Of a stretch of DNA of 64,000 bases, positions 43,791 to 55,460 are shown piece by piece. Position 1 is the stretch's first letter. Every line of letters starts with the position of its first letter. This DNA comes from Nipponacmea schrenckii (lineage: Eukaryota; Mollusca; Gastropoda; Lottiidae). The stretch covers positions 43,096,602-43,160,601 of the forward strand of contig JAUJPP010000003.1 in the NCBI GenBank assembly GCA_030562195.1, read 5' to 3'. Below the pieces are notes generated by a model. The model did not search any database and had not been told where the DNA came from. It saw only the letters and a list, made by a program, of their open reading frames with translations. Position numbers and translations under genes: made by a program.

Positions 43791-44822
43791 CATTCATTAC
43801 TACAATCAAATAAAATGCCTAAAACGAATGTGCAAAAATACTACAAGTCAGTCTTATCTGTGTACATAAATTTTGCATTTTCTTGCCGCAATACAACTTG
43901 AGATGACAGATTATGACCATAATAGGTTTATAATCTATCATTTTAAGCCGTGTTTCGACTAAAATTGCGAAATTTAGGTACACGGATAACATGCGTTCAA
44001 TAATATATATGATATTTGTCGTGAGACAGGTTAGTTTTACCCTAGGTATAAGGAACTCTTTACCTGGCGTTTATGATACATGTAATAAACAAATAAAAAA
44101 AAAACCAACTAAACTTAGTCCAAATTCTACTTTTCTATTAATACAATGACTTTAGTTGACTTGATAATACATGAAGCAAATCACATTTTAAAATATTTAT
44201 TTTGCACATCAGTAATACTTTTAACAACCTTTAGATGAGTGAAACCACAAACAGACTAACCTTATATTTTCAATTATTTTTATTCCAAAATATGAAATAT
44301 TTGTAGCTATATCAAATCAATGTAATCAGCAAGAAAGTATAATTAGATTTAAAAGTGAATGGCTTTCTGTGGCCCGATTACATGAACATTACTTAGTAAC
44401 TTGATAACTTAAAATAACCAAATAACAAAACAAAGAACAATATTTTCCAGCTCTTCAATGCTTCGCTGGATCAACGCGATATTGACATTTGGCCCCAATG
44501 ACTGGCGATACAAGCGGTTTTACATATTATAGCACTTTAGCACACAGTATAGCAGAAACCTGGCACCGGCTGATATCAGCATATCACATTACGTTGAGCC
44601 AAACTGACGAGCTCACTGAAAAAGATGGGGTCAATCCGAGAAAATTAAGTTGGGGTCGGTCCAGTTGAAGTCACCCCAAATAAAAAACATGAGGTCCGTG
44701 AAAAAGTTTGGGTCACATCATCATTAAAATTGTTCGATTTGAGTACGGTTAATGACCCCAACTTTTTGAGTTTTGATGGAGTGACCCCAACTTTTTTGTA
44801 TTCTACCCCCACCCCCCCCTCC
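43791..44822. other. Non-coding stretch
   Basis: AT-rich, no gene seen. Near 44610-44810 there are several GGGGTC/GACCCC phrases in both orientations (AAGTTGGGGTC, GACCCCAACTTTTT), likely a decayed foldback repeat. The corresponding interval of the other duplicate holds the histone H1 gene instead. Confidence 0.4.
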
Positions 44823-45499
44823 TGACTGTAGACAATAGTTTTCGTTGTTTGGTGAAGTGGTCATGAACAACAATAAGACGCCATTTTTCGGGTGTTAGGA
44901 TTTCACGCACATCTCCCCAAATTGATGGATTCATTGGTAAAAACGTTTTTAGATTTTTAAAAATAATTCAGTTACAGACTTCATATTACCTAATTACGAA
45001 AACAGAGATTTATAATGATTAAATACTAAACAGCAATGTCAATGTGTAAATGGGTAAGTTATGCCTACGAACAGGTGGTCTTAAACGTTCTTAAGGATAA
45101 AAAAATGTAAATTTTCTGCACAAGAGACATTTTATACATTTTTACGGACAATCTTTGTCGGTTTAACGCGGGATCGGTCAGTAAAAGACAGCATCAGTCG
45201 ATAAAAGGGTTTTCGGTTAGCCAATTAGTTTTACCGATGACTTCAATCTCTATTATCTTTTACCGACAGATCTTACGTTTCACTGACAATTTCATTAAAA
45301 TGTTGATTTAAGACCACACGTTCGATGTTAAAACCTACCAATTTACATCTAGTCGACTTTTGGTAAAAAACGGCCCAGCCGCTTCCCAGCTGAATGAGCG
45401 CTCGACTTTAAACTTAGTCTCTACGCCCTGAGGTTAAGCCGAGAAATTTTACGTTCGTGAGGCCAGTCACCCAACACGTTTCAATTCAGACGCCAATAG
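44823..45499 (+). repeat. Segmental duplication block C, copy 1
   Basis: From TGTAGACAATAGTTTTCG through GACGCCAATAGG, collinear with 54802-55460. A LINE interrupts it at 45500, where the other copy is continuous. Confidence 0.8.
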
Positions 45500-47890
45500 G
45501 TGTATTGATCAATGTATTTTTCCATCCAATTTCAAACTTGCTAAAGTGTTACCACTTCACAAATCAGGATCCAAAATAGATCCAAACAATTATCGACCTA
45601 TATCAATATTACCGACACTTTCGAGAATTCTTGAACGACATATACACGGTCATCTAAGCAATTTCATAAATAGATATAATCTTTTGTATATCAATCAATC
45701 AGGATTTAGATCCAATAGTTCTTGTTTGACAGCTCTAACAAATATCACTGATAATATTTATAAGTCTCTTAATGACGGAATGCTAACAGGTTTGATCTTT
45801 TTTGATTTCCGTAAAGCTTTCGATTTGGTGAAGCGCGATTTACTCATTAAAAAATATAATATCTATAAATTTTCTCTGAATTCCAATAGATTCTTGAAAT
45901 CATATTTATGAAACAGGAAACAATCTACATATGCCAAGGGTACATTGTCTTCTCAACTAGATATTAGTCATGGTGTTCCACAGGGGTCCGTATTAGGACC
46001 ACTTTTGTTTAATTTATTTATAAATGATCTCTCCCTTCATATAGCCTCCAACTGTGACTTGTTTGCTGATGACACAACAGTCTATACGGCTGCTAAATCA
46101 ATTAATGAGCTTGAGTTAAAACTTCAATCTGAAACTAATTCTGTTGTTAAATGGTGCGAAACTAATTCAATGATTATAAATGTAAATAAAACTAAAGCTA
46201 TGTTAATCACAACCCCTCAGAGGAGGCAACTACTGGACAATTCCTTAAAACTAATTGTAAATAATGTAGTTATAGAAACTGTTTCCTCCTTTAAACTTCT
46301 TGGTATTTATTTTGATCACAACTTCAGCTGGACAGCTCATGCACTACATGTATCCAAAATTCTTAATCAAAAACTTTTTCAACTACGAAAACTCAAATAC
46401 CTTATACCAACAAAATACCTGGTTCTTTTTTATAATGCCCATTTTCAATGTTATATCGACTATTGTTTGACTATGGGATTCTTGTGATCAGCAATCTATT
46501 AGTAGACTTGTAAGGCAGCAAAATATGGCTTTCAAAATTATCTTAGGTGTGCAGCATACAGAGGAGATTGCCCCTGGATTGCAGCAGTTAAATCTTTTTT
46601 CTATTTCAGAAAGATTTGTTCGAAACAAATCATTATTTATCTTCAAAATTTTACATAAACAGTGTCCACAGTATCTTAACGATTTATTCTTATTTAACAG
46701 CACCAATTACGAGTCTCTGAATACAAGACTAAATGTGTACAGACCTAATCTAGAGATCGTTAAAAAAAGCCTTCGATACTCTGGGGCTGTTCTATGGAAT
46801 TCCCTCCCTGACAACCTAAAATGCCTCAAATGCATCCAGTTTCAAAAAAATGATAGCCTTACATATGAGAGATAATTTCCCTTATTCTTAACAATTGTTA
46901 TTTCATGTTAATTTATTGTCCTTTATTACAGACTTTTGGTGAGTTATTATTTCTAAAATTACTTAACATAACTATAAAATATATTTTACTCTTGCTTCTT
47001 TAGTCTGCTTTACTTCACCTATTATTATTATTATCAATTTCTTATAGTTGCATATAATTATGCTTGCCATGTTTGTTTAAATCATCCATTTCAATAGTGA
47101 TTAACATTGATTAACCAATACAGACCAAAACACATTTTCTTTTCTCTTACAGATGTATATACAGATTCACCAATATAGATTAATACTGTTTTATTTTTCT
47201 CTTACAGACGTAATACACAGATTTGACGACTTGAAATTTCACATTTTTTCATAAAGTGTAATATATATTGATATGCCTTCTCGATCGGCAATTCTAAAAT
47301 CTATTGTCAGGGGATGAGTTAACATCCTTCAGCTGGCCTAGAGCCTGGATAAATCCTACCTCCCCCTCCATAGACAAATATGAAATGGAGTGGGGTTGGG
47401 CAGCCCGCTCGCAGCACATGAACTGACTCTTTCGGCTTCCAAATCCTCTCTATTTGCTTGTTTTACAATATCATTGTCAATATTATGGATCGTACTTGTG
47501 TAATTGTTAAAACTGTCCATTCTAAAAATCTATCTGAAATTTACACTTTAAAATTTGCATTGAATGTTTGTCATCATGATTTTTTTTTTTTTTTCTTTCT
47601 TTTTTTCCTTTTTTTTTCTTATATAACTCTCTATCGCTATGTACATAGAGTTTAAATATCATTCTCATTAGTAACTTTTTATCTGTTAATGACTTTTGAT
47701 TGTTGTATATACATGTAATTGTTTCTTGTTTTGTGTATGTTTTACTTGTGTTGTTTATAAGGGGCAGAATGGAAGACAGGCCTGTCGGTGGGTACCCAGG
47801 ATCTTATCTTGATGCTCATTGATATTGTATGGCCTAATTTTTTTACCCTTTTGTAATAAAGATATTATTATTATTATTTTTATTATTATT
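45500..47890 (+). mobile_element. 5'-truncated LINE (CR1/Jockey-like) with ATT tail
   Basis: RT-to-end of ORF2 (45501-46875), ~1 kb of 3' UTR and a terminal (ATT)n tail after AATAAAG near 47855. The paralogous position near 55450 lacks it: block C reads straight into block D there. That confirms the boundaries and shows insertion after the duplication. Confidence 0.85.
45501..46875 (+). pseudogene. LINE ORF2 RT remnant (one stop, one frameshift)
   Basis: The frame opens at the truncation point (CIDQCIFPSNFKLAKVLPLH), then DPNNYRPISILPTLSRILER, FFDFRKAFDLV, GVPQGSVLGPLLFNLFINDL and CDLFADDTTVY. These are the RT palm motifs of the Jockey/CR1 type. An in-frame TGA at 45909-45911 breaks it. A single-base shift near 46470 moves the frame so that VRQQNMAFKIILGVQ and AVLWNSLPDNLK follow to the stop. 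Inactive. Confidence 0.88.
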
Positions 47891-48154
47891 ATTTGTTAAA
47901 CGAAGTCAATGCATTGTAACAATGACGTATTAATAATTTATCGCATGTAATATATAACGTTAAATCATCAAGCATCTATATCTCAGATATATGATCTATA
48001 TAGAGAAATTATTAAACAACCAACGACCGATTTGAACGAATTTTACATCCAATCAAATTTGTTTCTCTTTCGATAAATTCTAAAATGTCACGCTTATGGT
48101 TGCGTAAAAATTTTTTTTCAAGAATTTCAATCACTCAGTCGCAAGTTCAAATTG

Positions 48155-48330
48155 CGTGCGCTCGGATGGGACAATATACCGATGCCCCATTTGCTACAGA
48201 CTGCAAAGATCCTTCGGCAGTTGAAAATCGCAAAAAGTATCATGCCACTGTCCTGGAAAAATATCCCTAATTACACACTTCATGACGTTGCCCTTCTTCA
48301 TTGGCCCAGTGCAGGCGAGTAGTACGTTAA
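48155..48330 (+). repeat. Gastropod-type SINE-like fragment
   Basis: GCTCGGATGGGACAATATAC through a GTTAAATTTCATTTCATTC tail; recurs at 56135-56310. The pattern (ACCGAGGCCCC..., then CGTTAAAnTTCATTCATT) resembles common gastropod SINE tails from memory. No pol III A/B boxes confirmed. Confidence 0.45.
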
Positions 48331-48863
48331 ATTTCATTTCATTCATAATCCACTTTCCTTTCAAAATATTCCTCATTTCACACTCCATGGCACTACATGT
48401 CTTCATTAAGTGCAAAAGGATAGGATGTTAAATTTCATTCATTTTACTTTTCGACAGATTCTAAATGGTCTGAGAATAGCCTTCCTAATACATTTTAGTA
48501 TCCTTCTCAATCGGGATACTGGTGGTGGTGGTGTGGCTGAAATAGAAAATACAGCTGATTAAAGTTCATGTCGATGGGTGATATTATCAGGTATAAATTT
48601 AAGAATTGTGAAGAAAAAAAACAGTTGTGCATGAGACTCTATGGACATGCCGTAACATTTACATACTTCCAAACGGAATATCTGATCAAGGAATATTCAG
48701 TTGCCGATAAATTTGATAATAAATCTTGTATAATTTTGATTAAACAAGTGGGTTGACTGATTTGTGATCTCCAGCACAATCTCATTAGGTTTACGACGTT
48801 TTATTCCACATGTTATTATCGCTGGAAACATAAGACATTGATGAAAAGGAAAAGCTATCCTAC

Positions 48864-49028
48864 CTTTTAAGTATTCACATCGAAATGGGTTCAAATGATC
48901 GGGTATGCTTCCAGATTCCTTTTGTTCCATTCCAAGTAGTTTGAGAAGGTTATCATATATCTCACTTATTTCATCATCAGTAAAATCAGCTAATTTACCA
49001 CAATCTGGTTTTAGTTCGTTTTCTTTAC
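48864..49028 (-). CDS. Exon-like conserved ORF, copy 1 (unknown protein)
   Basis: Minus strand, preceded by ATTGTAG and followed by GTAGGAT, so it reads as a 165-nt phase-1/1 exon. Residues: KENELKPDCGKLAD, DDEISEIYDNLLKLLGMEQK and ESGSIPDHLNPFRCEYLK. The paralogous copy at 60831-61010 keeps frame, splice sites and nearly all residues, and differs by an in-frame 15-nt insertion. I do not recognise the family and found no partner exons. Either a piece of a duplicated gene or a standalone relic. Confidence 0.45.
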
Positions 49029-49899
49029 CTACAATAGTTTAACCGTTTCAGTTTTCTTTTATAGACTTTGGGTGATGACATTTTGTCAGGACAGCAATCA
49101 TGTATCACTTCAACCGAGGCCGCCACGAACATGACACTATAATCAAAATTAATCTAGAAAACTTTATATTGGGTTACTTAAATTTTCAATTTATAAGATT
49201 AGCAAGCATATTGGAATAGATTGGTAAAGACGAAACTCATATTCTCATGAATGAATATGGATCAAGAGTGTTGTTGCTGAGTATGTTCATTATGTACGTT
49301 TCGTAAGTGTCTTCTGTGGTTTCGTTTCGTTGTCCTCTAGATGATTGATATTTATATTAATTAAAATAGTATAACTATACAAGCCAATAAATCACATTTG
49401 GTTTCGTTTCGTTGTACTATAGATAGAAACTGGACAACGATTGGTTATTCTATATTATGCCGACATTTTGTCAATCTAGACATTTTGAAAACAAAAGTAT
49501 TTACATTTAATTTTCTGCCAGTTTGTATGTCCGAAATATTAGTTACATGTATAAACATATTCATAAGATTGAGCGACCTCAAACATTCAACTGCAAAAGT
49601 AGTATAGCCGGTCATAGAAAACGCCATTCCACAGTTCTGTCCATTATAGAAAATAACGATTTACCTTCGAATAATTCTAGAAAAATCTCCCAAAATATAG
49701 AGAAACTCGTTATTACTTCTAGTAGAAAGTAAATTTCTTAGACATGTGACGTTATTCTATTATTCTAGGTATATTAATTATTTGACGTCATAATAGTAAT
49801 TAGAATAAAATATTGGAATGAAACATCGTGGAAATATGACAAAACTCTTTAGTTGCCAATTTCAAACGATTGTAATAATGATACATGTAATAATAATAT

Positions 49900-50170
49900 G
49901 GACATTTATGAAGCGCTAATAGCCACATCACATAGGGACATGCTCAGAGCGCTTGTATACATTATACAATGAGTGTTAATCAGTTGATCTTTGGAATAAG
50001 TGAGTCTTTAGTTTCGATTTAAAGACTTGTATAGATGGTGACATTTTAAGATGGTATGGTAGACGATTCCACAGAATTGCTGACGTATGTTTAAAAGAAC
50101 GAGCACCAAACTTTTCAAGATTGTACGCAGGAACTTTTAGAAGACATTGGTTCTCTGATCTCAAACATTT
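49900..50170 (-). mobile_element. CR1-like LINE 3' fragment
   Basis: Minus-strand frame GARSFKHTSAILWNRLPYHLK then SKLKTHLFQ is the conserved C-terminal tail of CR1-type ORF2 (S-x-WN-LP-x(3)-K...FK-LK). A 3' UTR with AAGCGCTCTGAGCATG and GCGCTTCATAAATG follows, ending in an ATT-rich tail near 49880. Confidence 0.75.
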
Positions 50171-50329
50171 CTTTGGTACGTAAACATTAACATGTACAAT
50201 ATCAAGACCAGTAGACAGAGTTCAAATTGACATTATATCCATTAGAAAAATACACCAAATTGATATGTGAATACTATGGAGACTGCAACCTGATTTAAAT
50301 GAAATTTAGCATGTTATGTATCAGGTTTC

Positions 50330-50480
50330 GAAAAAAGTTAGAAAGAAAGAAAGAAATGAAACAACTATATTTTACAAGGATAACAACTTAGGTTCACAAG
50401 TCCTCCGTGACAGGGCTCCTTCCTACCAGCTGGTTCTTGGCCAAACCTCTTGGCATTGATCTTTCCCGGTCCATCACCAA
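50330..50480. repeat. Short interspersed repeat, second copy
   Basis: GAAAGAAAGAAAGAAATGAAAC, then CTACCAGCTGGTTCTTGGCC and AAACCTCTTGGCATTGATC; homologous to 29690-29840 in ALDH16A1 intron 4. Confidence 0.6.
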
Positions 50481-50482
50481 CA

Positions 50483-51560
50483 CTGTTTACGTCACTTACC
50501 TAAATATTAATACACACTTTTAATACAAATTCAGTTTTTTCTAACATAGATATAAATAGCATGATAAACTTTTAGAATTATTTTGAAAATGAAAATTCTG
50601 CCCTACTATTCTTTTAACTACCTCTCACTACATACATGTAGTTGAAAACTTAAAGCGAGAATTTGTAGAGAATTGAAACCACGACCTGGTACGAGTCTTG
50701 GACTTAGTACTTTTTCAGTCTGCCCTGGTGTACTTATTAGACTAAATGTGCCAAAAATATTATGTCGAAATATTGAATATGAATTATTGTAGGCCAACAT
50801 TATCGGTATTATAAGATTTATAAGATCAGCCATTTCGGTAAGTATATATATCTGTATTTGAACCCTAAATTTACGCGTTTTGGGTTATATTTATCGATTT
50901 TACCTCATGAACAATAATTGTTTGTTTTTCTTTTAAAATCGTTCTAAGATATACCAACGTTTATGAGATACTTGTTATTGTTATTGCTCGTTTAATTATA
51001 TATTTTTAACAACACCCTCTATATTTTTTAGGCTTTCATTATAGATCCACCAAACTGTTTATATGAGATGGGAAATTTTACTACCATGCATATTTATTTA
51101 AGTGATAGACCGGAATATAATTTCTGTTAGACAGCCTATTGGTACCCTGGAAGTCTATATCTAATTTTTAACTTTTTATATACAAATTTGAATATTCCAT
51201 AAAGGAAGTATTTTTGAAACAGGACAATGTGGTTGAAGATACCAACTCCATACAAAAAGAATATTAACAATAAAGATAATTAATCTGTTGGTTTTGGGAA
51301 GCTTCTAACATCTTATAACAATGTAACATTCCTTTAGTCAATGATTAATCAATGGAGTATTGCGCCCCAATTTTCTGCACCTAATTGGACTATTGACGAC
51401 CGGCAACGTCATGCAGTGTGCAATGAGGCCCATCTTTAAGGACAGTGGCATCATCCTACTCCTATATTTTTATACCCAACTGTCGAGGGATTACATACAC
51501 ACTATAGTAGCCTTCCACAAATTGCATTCCTTACCCTTGGAGCAATAGTAAGGATTACCA
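50483..51560 (+). repeat. Segmental duplication block A, copy 2
   Basis: Collinear with 42282-43260, including the intron between exons 7 and 8, the last exon, the AATAAAG signal and the flank up to GGAGCAATAGTAAGGATTAC. It carries a small extra segment near 50575-50740 and a deletion inside exon 7. Confidence 0.85.
50793..51130 (+). pseudogene. Duplicated last exons of secreted-protein gene, degraded
   Basis: Exon 7 is reduced to about 46 bases (50793-50838; the middle ~115 bases are missing), keeping only both ends and its GTAAGT donor. Exon 8 (51032-51130) is intact: AFIIDPPNCLYEMGNFTTMH through NFC and the stop. No upstream exons accompany it, so it cannot make the protein. Confidence 0.85.
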
Positions 51561-51689
51561 GGGTTTGACTGGCAATATTAGCCCGAAAGTTGTTGAATTT
51601 ATTCCCAGCCTCTGATAGCTATTTGGACAGAAATGGCTGGGGGAAGTAGATAGCTTGCCAGGCAAGGTAACATACGCACATTGGCAGTA

Positions 51690-53070
51690 TTGAATTTGAA
51701 AAATAAATTGAGCAATAACTCAAAAATACATTCACTGAATTAATATTGAAGTCAAGGGCAAAAACTCGAAAATTATTCATTGAAAGTCGTCAAATTAAAA
51801 CTTGACCACCATCTTATGTATTTCAATACTCATACCAAGTTTCATCAAGTCTATTAAAAAATTGTAGCTTAATTTGCTCCCACAAATATTTTTGACGCAG
51901 TTTTACTAAGTCAATGGCAATAACTCAAAAATCATTCGTTAAAATAAGTCTGAAATTCAAACTTGACTAATGTCTTATCAATTCTGATCAAAATCCTTTG
52001 AAAATTAAAGCTTCTTATTGCAACCACAATAGAATTTTGACGCAATTTCAATAAGTCAAGAATAAAAAATCATTCGTTAAAATAAGTCTGAAATTCAAAC
52101 TTGACTAATGTCTTATCAATTCTGATCAAAATCCTTGGAAAATTAAAGCTTCTTATTGCAACCACAATAGAATTTTGACGCAATTTCAATAATTCAAGGG
52201 CAATAACTCAAAACAGTCCATTGAAAAACTGTCAAATTCAAATGACTAAGGTCTAATCAATTACAATGCTCACACAAAGTTTCATCAAAATCCTCTGAAA
52301 ATTTGAGGATTTATTGCATCGAAACTAAAATTTTGACAAGATTCAACTAAGTCAAGGGCAATAACTCAAATAGTTCATCAAAAAAATTGACTGTTGTCAT
52401 ATCAATTCCAATGCTCACACCAAGTTTTATCAAAATCCATTAAAAATTGCAGCTTCTATTGCACCAACAATAAAATTTTTACGCAATCTTACTAAGTCAA
52501 GGGCAATAACTCAAAAAATCTTCAAATTCGAACTTGACCGTCGTCTTATCAATTCCACACCAACTTTAATTTAAATCCATTGAAAATTGTAGCTTCTATT
52601 TTGTTTACAACAAATATAGAGGCAGGGGCAATAACTCATAAACTATTCATCGAAAAATTGTCAAATTCGAACCTGACCACCGACATATCAATTCCAATGC
52701 TCATACCAAGTTCCATTAAAATGCATTGAAAATTGTAGCTTCTACAATAAATTTTGATGTGATGTAAATAAGTCAAGGGCAATGACTCAAAAACCGTTCA
52801 TCGAAAAATCTTCAAATTCGAACTTGACCGCCGTCTTATCAATTCCAATGTTCCACCAAATTTCATTAGAATCCATTGAAAATTGAAGCTTCTATTGTGT
52901 CTACAACAAATATAGAGGCAGGGGCAATAACTCAAAAACCGTTTATCGAAATATCGCTCAAATCGAACTTGACCGCCGTCTTATCAATACCAATGCTCAT
53001 ACCAAGTTTCATTAAAATCCATAGAAAATTGTAGCTTCTATAGTGTCTACAACAAATGTTGAAGGACGAA
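51690..53070. repeat. Degenerate tandem array, ~150-190-bp units
   Basis: At least seven diverged units, each with a version of AAGTCAAGGGCAATAACTCA, CTTGACC.CC.TCTTATCAAT, TTTCATCAAAATCC and AAAATTGTAGCTTCTATTG. Neighbouring units around 51950-52190 are almost identical (a recent duplication of ~140 bp). The array ends near GACCGAAAAACCGACAGACC. Non-coding. Confidence 0.85.
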
Positions 53071-53104
53071 AGACCGAAAAACCGACAGACCGGGGCGACG
53101 ACAA

Positions 53105-53560
53105 TATTAGGCACCAAAAACTTGGGATTTTCTGCACCTCGAATCCACTTAACCTCGATATATTTGGAAAGATGGATGTTCTTGTAGTTCAATCATACCA
53201 TCATTATCCCCTTACATCACGCCTGTGGTTGCGTCAAAGTTTTTATCAAGAATTTCATCACTCAATTTGAAATGGCGACTGAGCGATTGAAATTCTCGAA
53301 AAAAAACTTTGACGCAACCATAGGTATGGTTGAACTACAAAATCATCCATCTTTCCAAATAAATCGAGGTTTGGTGGATTCAAGGTATGTAAATACGTTT
53401 AAAACCCCGGCACCCGCGGAGGTGAGGAAAATCTCAAGTTTTTGGTGCCTATTTTTTTCTGACTCTTCCTCAACCATATCTGTCCAAATAGCAAGATTCG
53501 GACTATGGCGATATCAGAACTGGTCTTAATATCATTCAAAGGCATTCATTACTAAAATCG
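53105..53560. repeat. Foldback repeat (block B), copy 2
   Basis: GGCACCAAAAACTTGGGATT...CAATCATACCATCATTATCC (about 53110-53215) is inverted at about 53320-53447 (CTCAAGTTTTTGGTGCC). An inner pair, TGGTTGCGTCAAAGTTTT and AAAACTTTGACGCAACCA, closes the hairpin. About 340 bp of near-palindrome followed by unique flank shared with 43.75 kb. Confidence 0.8.
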
Positions 53561-53748
53561 ACTCTTTTCATATCGGAAATCCGACGTCTAAAAAGTGGTA
53601 AATTAAATAAGGTATCAGCTGCTAAGAGAATATTTTGACTTTACTGACTATACAAGGAAAGAACAAGTGAACTTCATTTCTCATCTTAGAAATGTTCAAC
53701 AATACAAGAATAACTTTATCAGTTTATCATAATATAGACAATATTAAT

Positions 53749-54327
53749 TTATCGTTTGGTTGTTTTCTTCTCTTTCTTTATTCTTTGCTTTCCAGTTTTT
53801 GATGTTTTCTTGTTCGATGTCCTTTTTCCCTTCTTTGGTGGTTGTTTCCCTTTTACTGTTTTAGCGACAGTCCACTCTTTCTTCACTTTTGGTTTAGTAG
53901 TCTTTTCTGGTTTCTCCTTCTTAATATTTTGCTTTTCTTTTACTTTCTTCTTTACACCTGTTTTAGTAGTTATATTGGTTTTACTGGATTTGGTTTTGTC
54001 TTTCGGTTCACCCAGTCGAAATGAACCAGAAGCACCAGTCCCCTTCAATTGCTTCAGTTTTCCATTCTTAACTCCAGCTCTTAGTGCCTGTTTTAGATAA
54101 TTATTAACTGCTCGCTTATCATTACTAACATCGTAGAATTCTAAAATGAATTTCAAAATGGCTTGTCGTGATGATCCACGTCTCTCTTTCAAAGAACTAA
54201 TGGCATATTTTATCATTTCACTGTATTTAGGTTTCCCTATAACATCCATTTTCAGTTTGACACTTTTCATTGGTTTACCTATTGATGCTTTAACAATAGG
54301 TTTTTGTTTTTTCGTCGAAGCAACCAT
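53749..54327 (-). CDS. H1: Linker histone H1
   Basis: Single-exon minus-strand gene, 192 residues from ATG 54327-54325 to TAA 53751-53749. A short Lys-rich head (MVASTKKQKPIVKASIGKP) precedes the winged-helix globular domain: PKYSEMIKYAISSLKERRGS, SRQAILKFILEFYDVSND, AVNNYLKQALRAGVKNGKLK and GTGASGSFRLG. The tail is Lys/Pro-rich. It binds linker DNA at the nucleosome entry and exit and compacts chromatin. The frame extends 48 codons upstream, but this start is chosen because the TATA box lies about 90 bases before it and the H1 N terminus is usually short. No histone 3' stem-loop is seen after the stop, so it may be a polyadenylated, replication-independent variant. No core histone genes are nearby. 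Confidence 0.92.
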   Translation of the reverse strand: MVASTKKQKPIVKASIGKPMKSVKLKMDVIGKPKYSEMIKYAISSLKERRGSSRQAILKFILEFYDVSNDKRAVNNYLKQALRAGVKNGKLKQLKGTGASGSFRLGEPKDKTKSSKTNITTKTGVKKKVKEKQNIKKEKPEKTTKPKVKKEWTVAKTVKGKQPPKKGKRTSNKKTSKTGKQRIKKEKKTTKR

Positions 54328-54415
54328 AACCGTCTGAATACCTTTGAATCTGTTAATGTCAATGAACAATGTAGAGTTTTCTGATTCGAAATAACGAAAA
54401 TCTCGTGTTCGTGCT

Positions 54416-54439
54416 ATTATATAGCGAACGCGGACGTCA
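54416..54439 (-). promoter_or_regulatory. H1 core promoter: TATA box and CRE-like site
   Basis: On the minus strand TGACGTC (54439-54433) is followed by GCTATATAAT (54425-54416), then about 90 bases to the H1 start codon. A TATA box at this distance fits transcription start about 60 bases before the ATG. Confidence 0.6.
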
Positions 54440-54801
54440 CAGAGAACATCTTTTGTGGACATCCTAATCAAAGTTTACAGATATTGTCTGTTACCTGTGT
54501 TACCTTACTTTTGTAGAACTTCACAGGAAGTCAAACTAGACACATTACTTCCCTTACTTTAGAATCTCATGTGAACTGGTATATTTTTCTTCAAAATTAA
54601 AGGGAATGTTGCAGGAAATGAATGGACTTTCCACCAAAAATGTAAAATTTAAGTTGAAAATATAAACGCAACATACTATGCTTAAATATAAACCCATTAA
54701 GAATATCTGCAATATAAAAAGTGTCCTAACTAAGATCGCGTATTTCTATCGATGTACATCTCAAGAAAATATTTCATAAAAACTTTACCTAAAATTCGCA
54801 T

Positions 54802-55460
54802 TGTAGACAATAATTTCGGTGGTTTGGTGAAGTGGTCATGAACAAAAATAAGACGCCATTTTTCGGGTGTTGGATTTTCATGCACATCTCCCCGAATTGA
54901 TGGATTCATTTGTAACAACATTATTAGATTTTTCAAAATAATTCAGTTACAGACTTCATATTACCTAATTAGGAAAACAGAGATTTATTATGATTAAATA
55001 ATAAACGGCAATTTCAATGTGTAAATGGGTAAGTTATGCCTACGAGCAGGTGGTCTTAAATGTTTTTTTTATAGAAAAAATGTACAATTTTTGCACAAGC
55101 TACAGGCATTTTTTTTTAATTGAAACATTTTTACAGACAATCTTTGTCGGTTTTACGCGGGATCGGTCAGTAATAGACGGATTCACTCGATAAAAGGCGG
55201 TTTGGGTTTTCAATTTTTCGGTTAGCCAATCAGTTTTACCGACGAGGCGACGACTTCACAACCTTTATTATCTTTTACTGACAGATTCCACGTTTCACTG
55301 ACAATTTCATCAAAATGTAGATTTAAGACCCCACCTACCAATTTACATCTAGTCGACTTTTGGTAAGCCAGCTGTTCCCCAGCTGAATGAGCGCCCTGAA
55401 GTAAAGAGAAATTTAACGTTCGTGACGTTTCAAGTCAGACGCCAATAGGCGATTTTTTTT
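54802..55460 (+). repeat. Segmental duplication block C, copy 2
   Basis: Collinear with 44823-45499, from TGTAGACAATAATTTCGG to GACGCCAATAGG, then reads directly into block D (GACGAAGTCAATGC) without a LINE. Confidence 0.8.

Larger units (their letters stand above)
47896..49560 (+). repeat. Segmental duplication block D, copy 1
   Basis: From ACGAAGTCAATGC onward it corresponds to 55460-56572 and 60520-61330. Order is rearranged: the 49290-49560 part is inverted in the second copy (61132-61320), and GATTGATATTTATATTAATT (49342) reappears at 55982. The GGTGATATTATCAGGTATAA site near 48577 is the empty site of the 3.9-kb LINE in copy 2. Confidence 0.8.

Noticed and set aside
48085..48415. ORFs of 60-73 codons on both strands
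   Set aside because: They fall in repeated foldback and SINE-like sequence and are not preserved in the paralogous copy.
53756..54337. Plus-strand Phe-rich ORFs opposite H1
   Set aside because: Antisense of lysine-rich H1 codons; shadows of the real gene.
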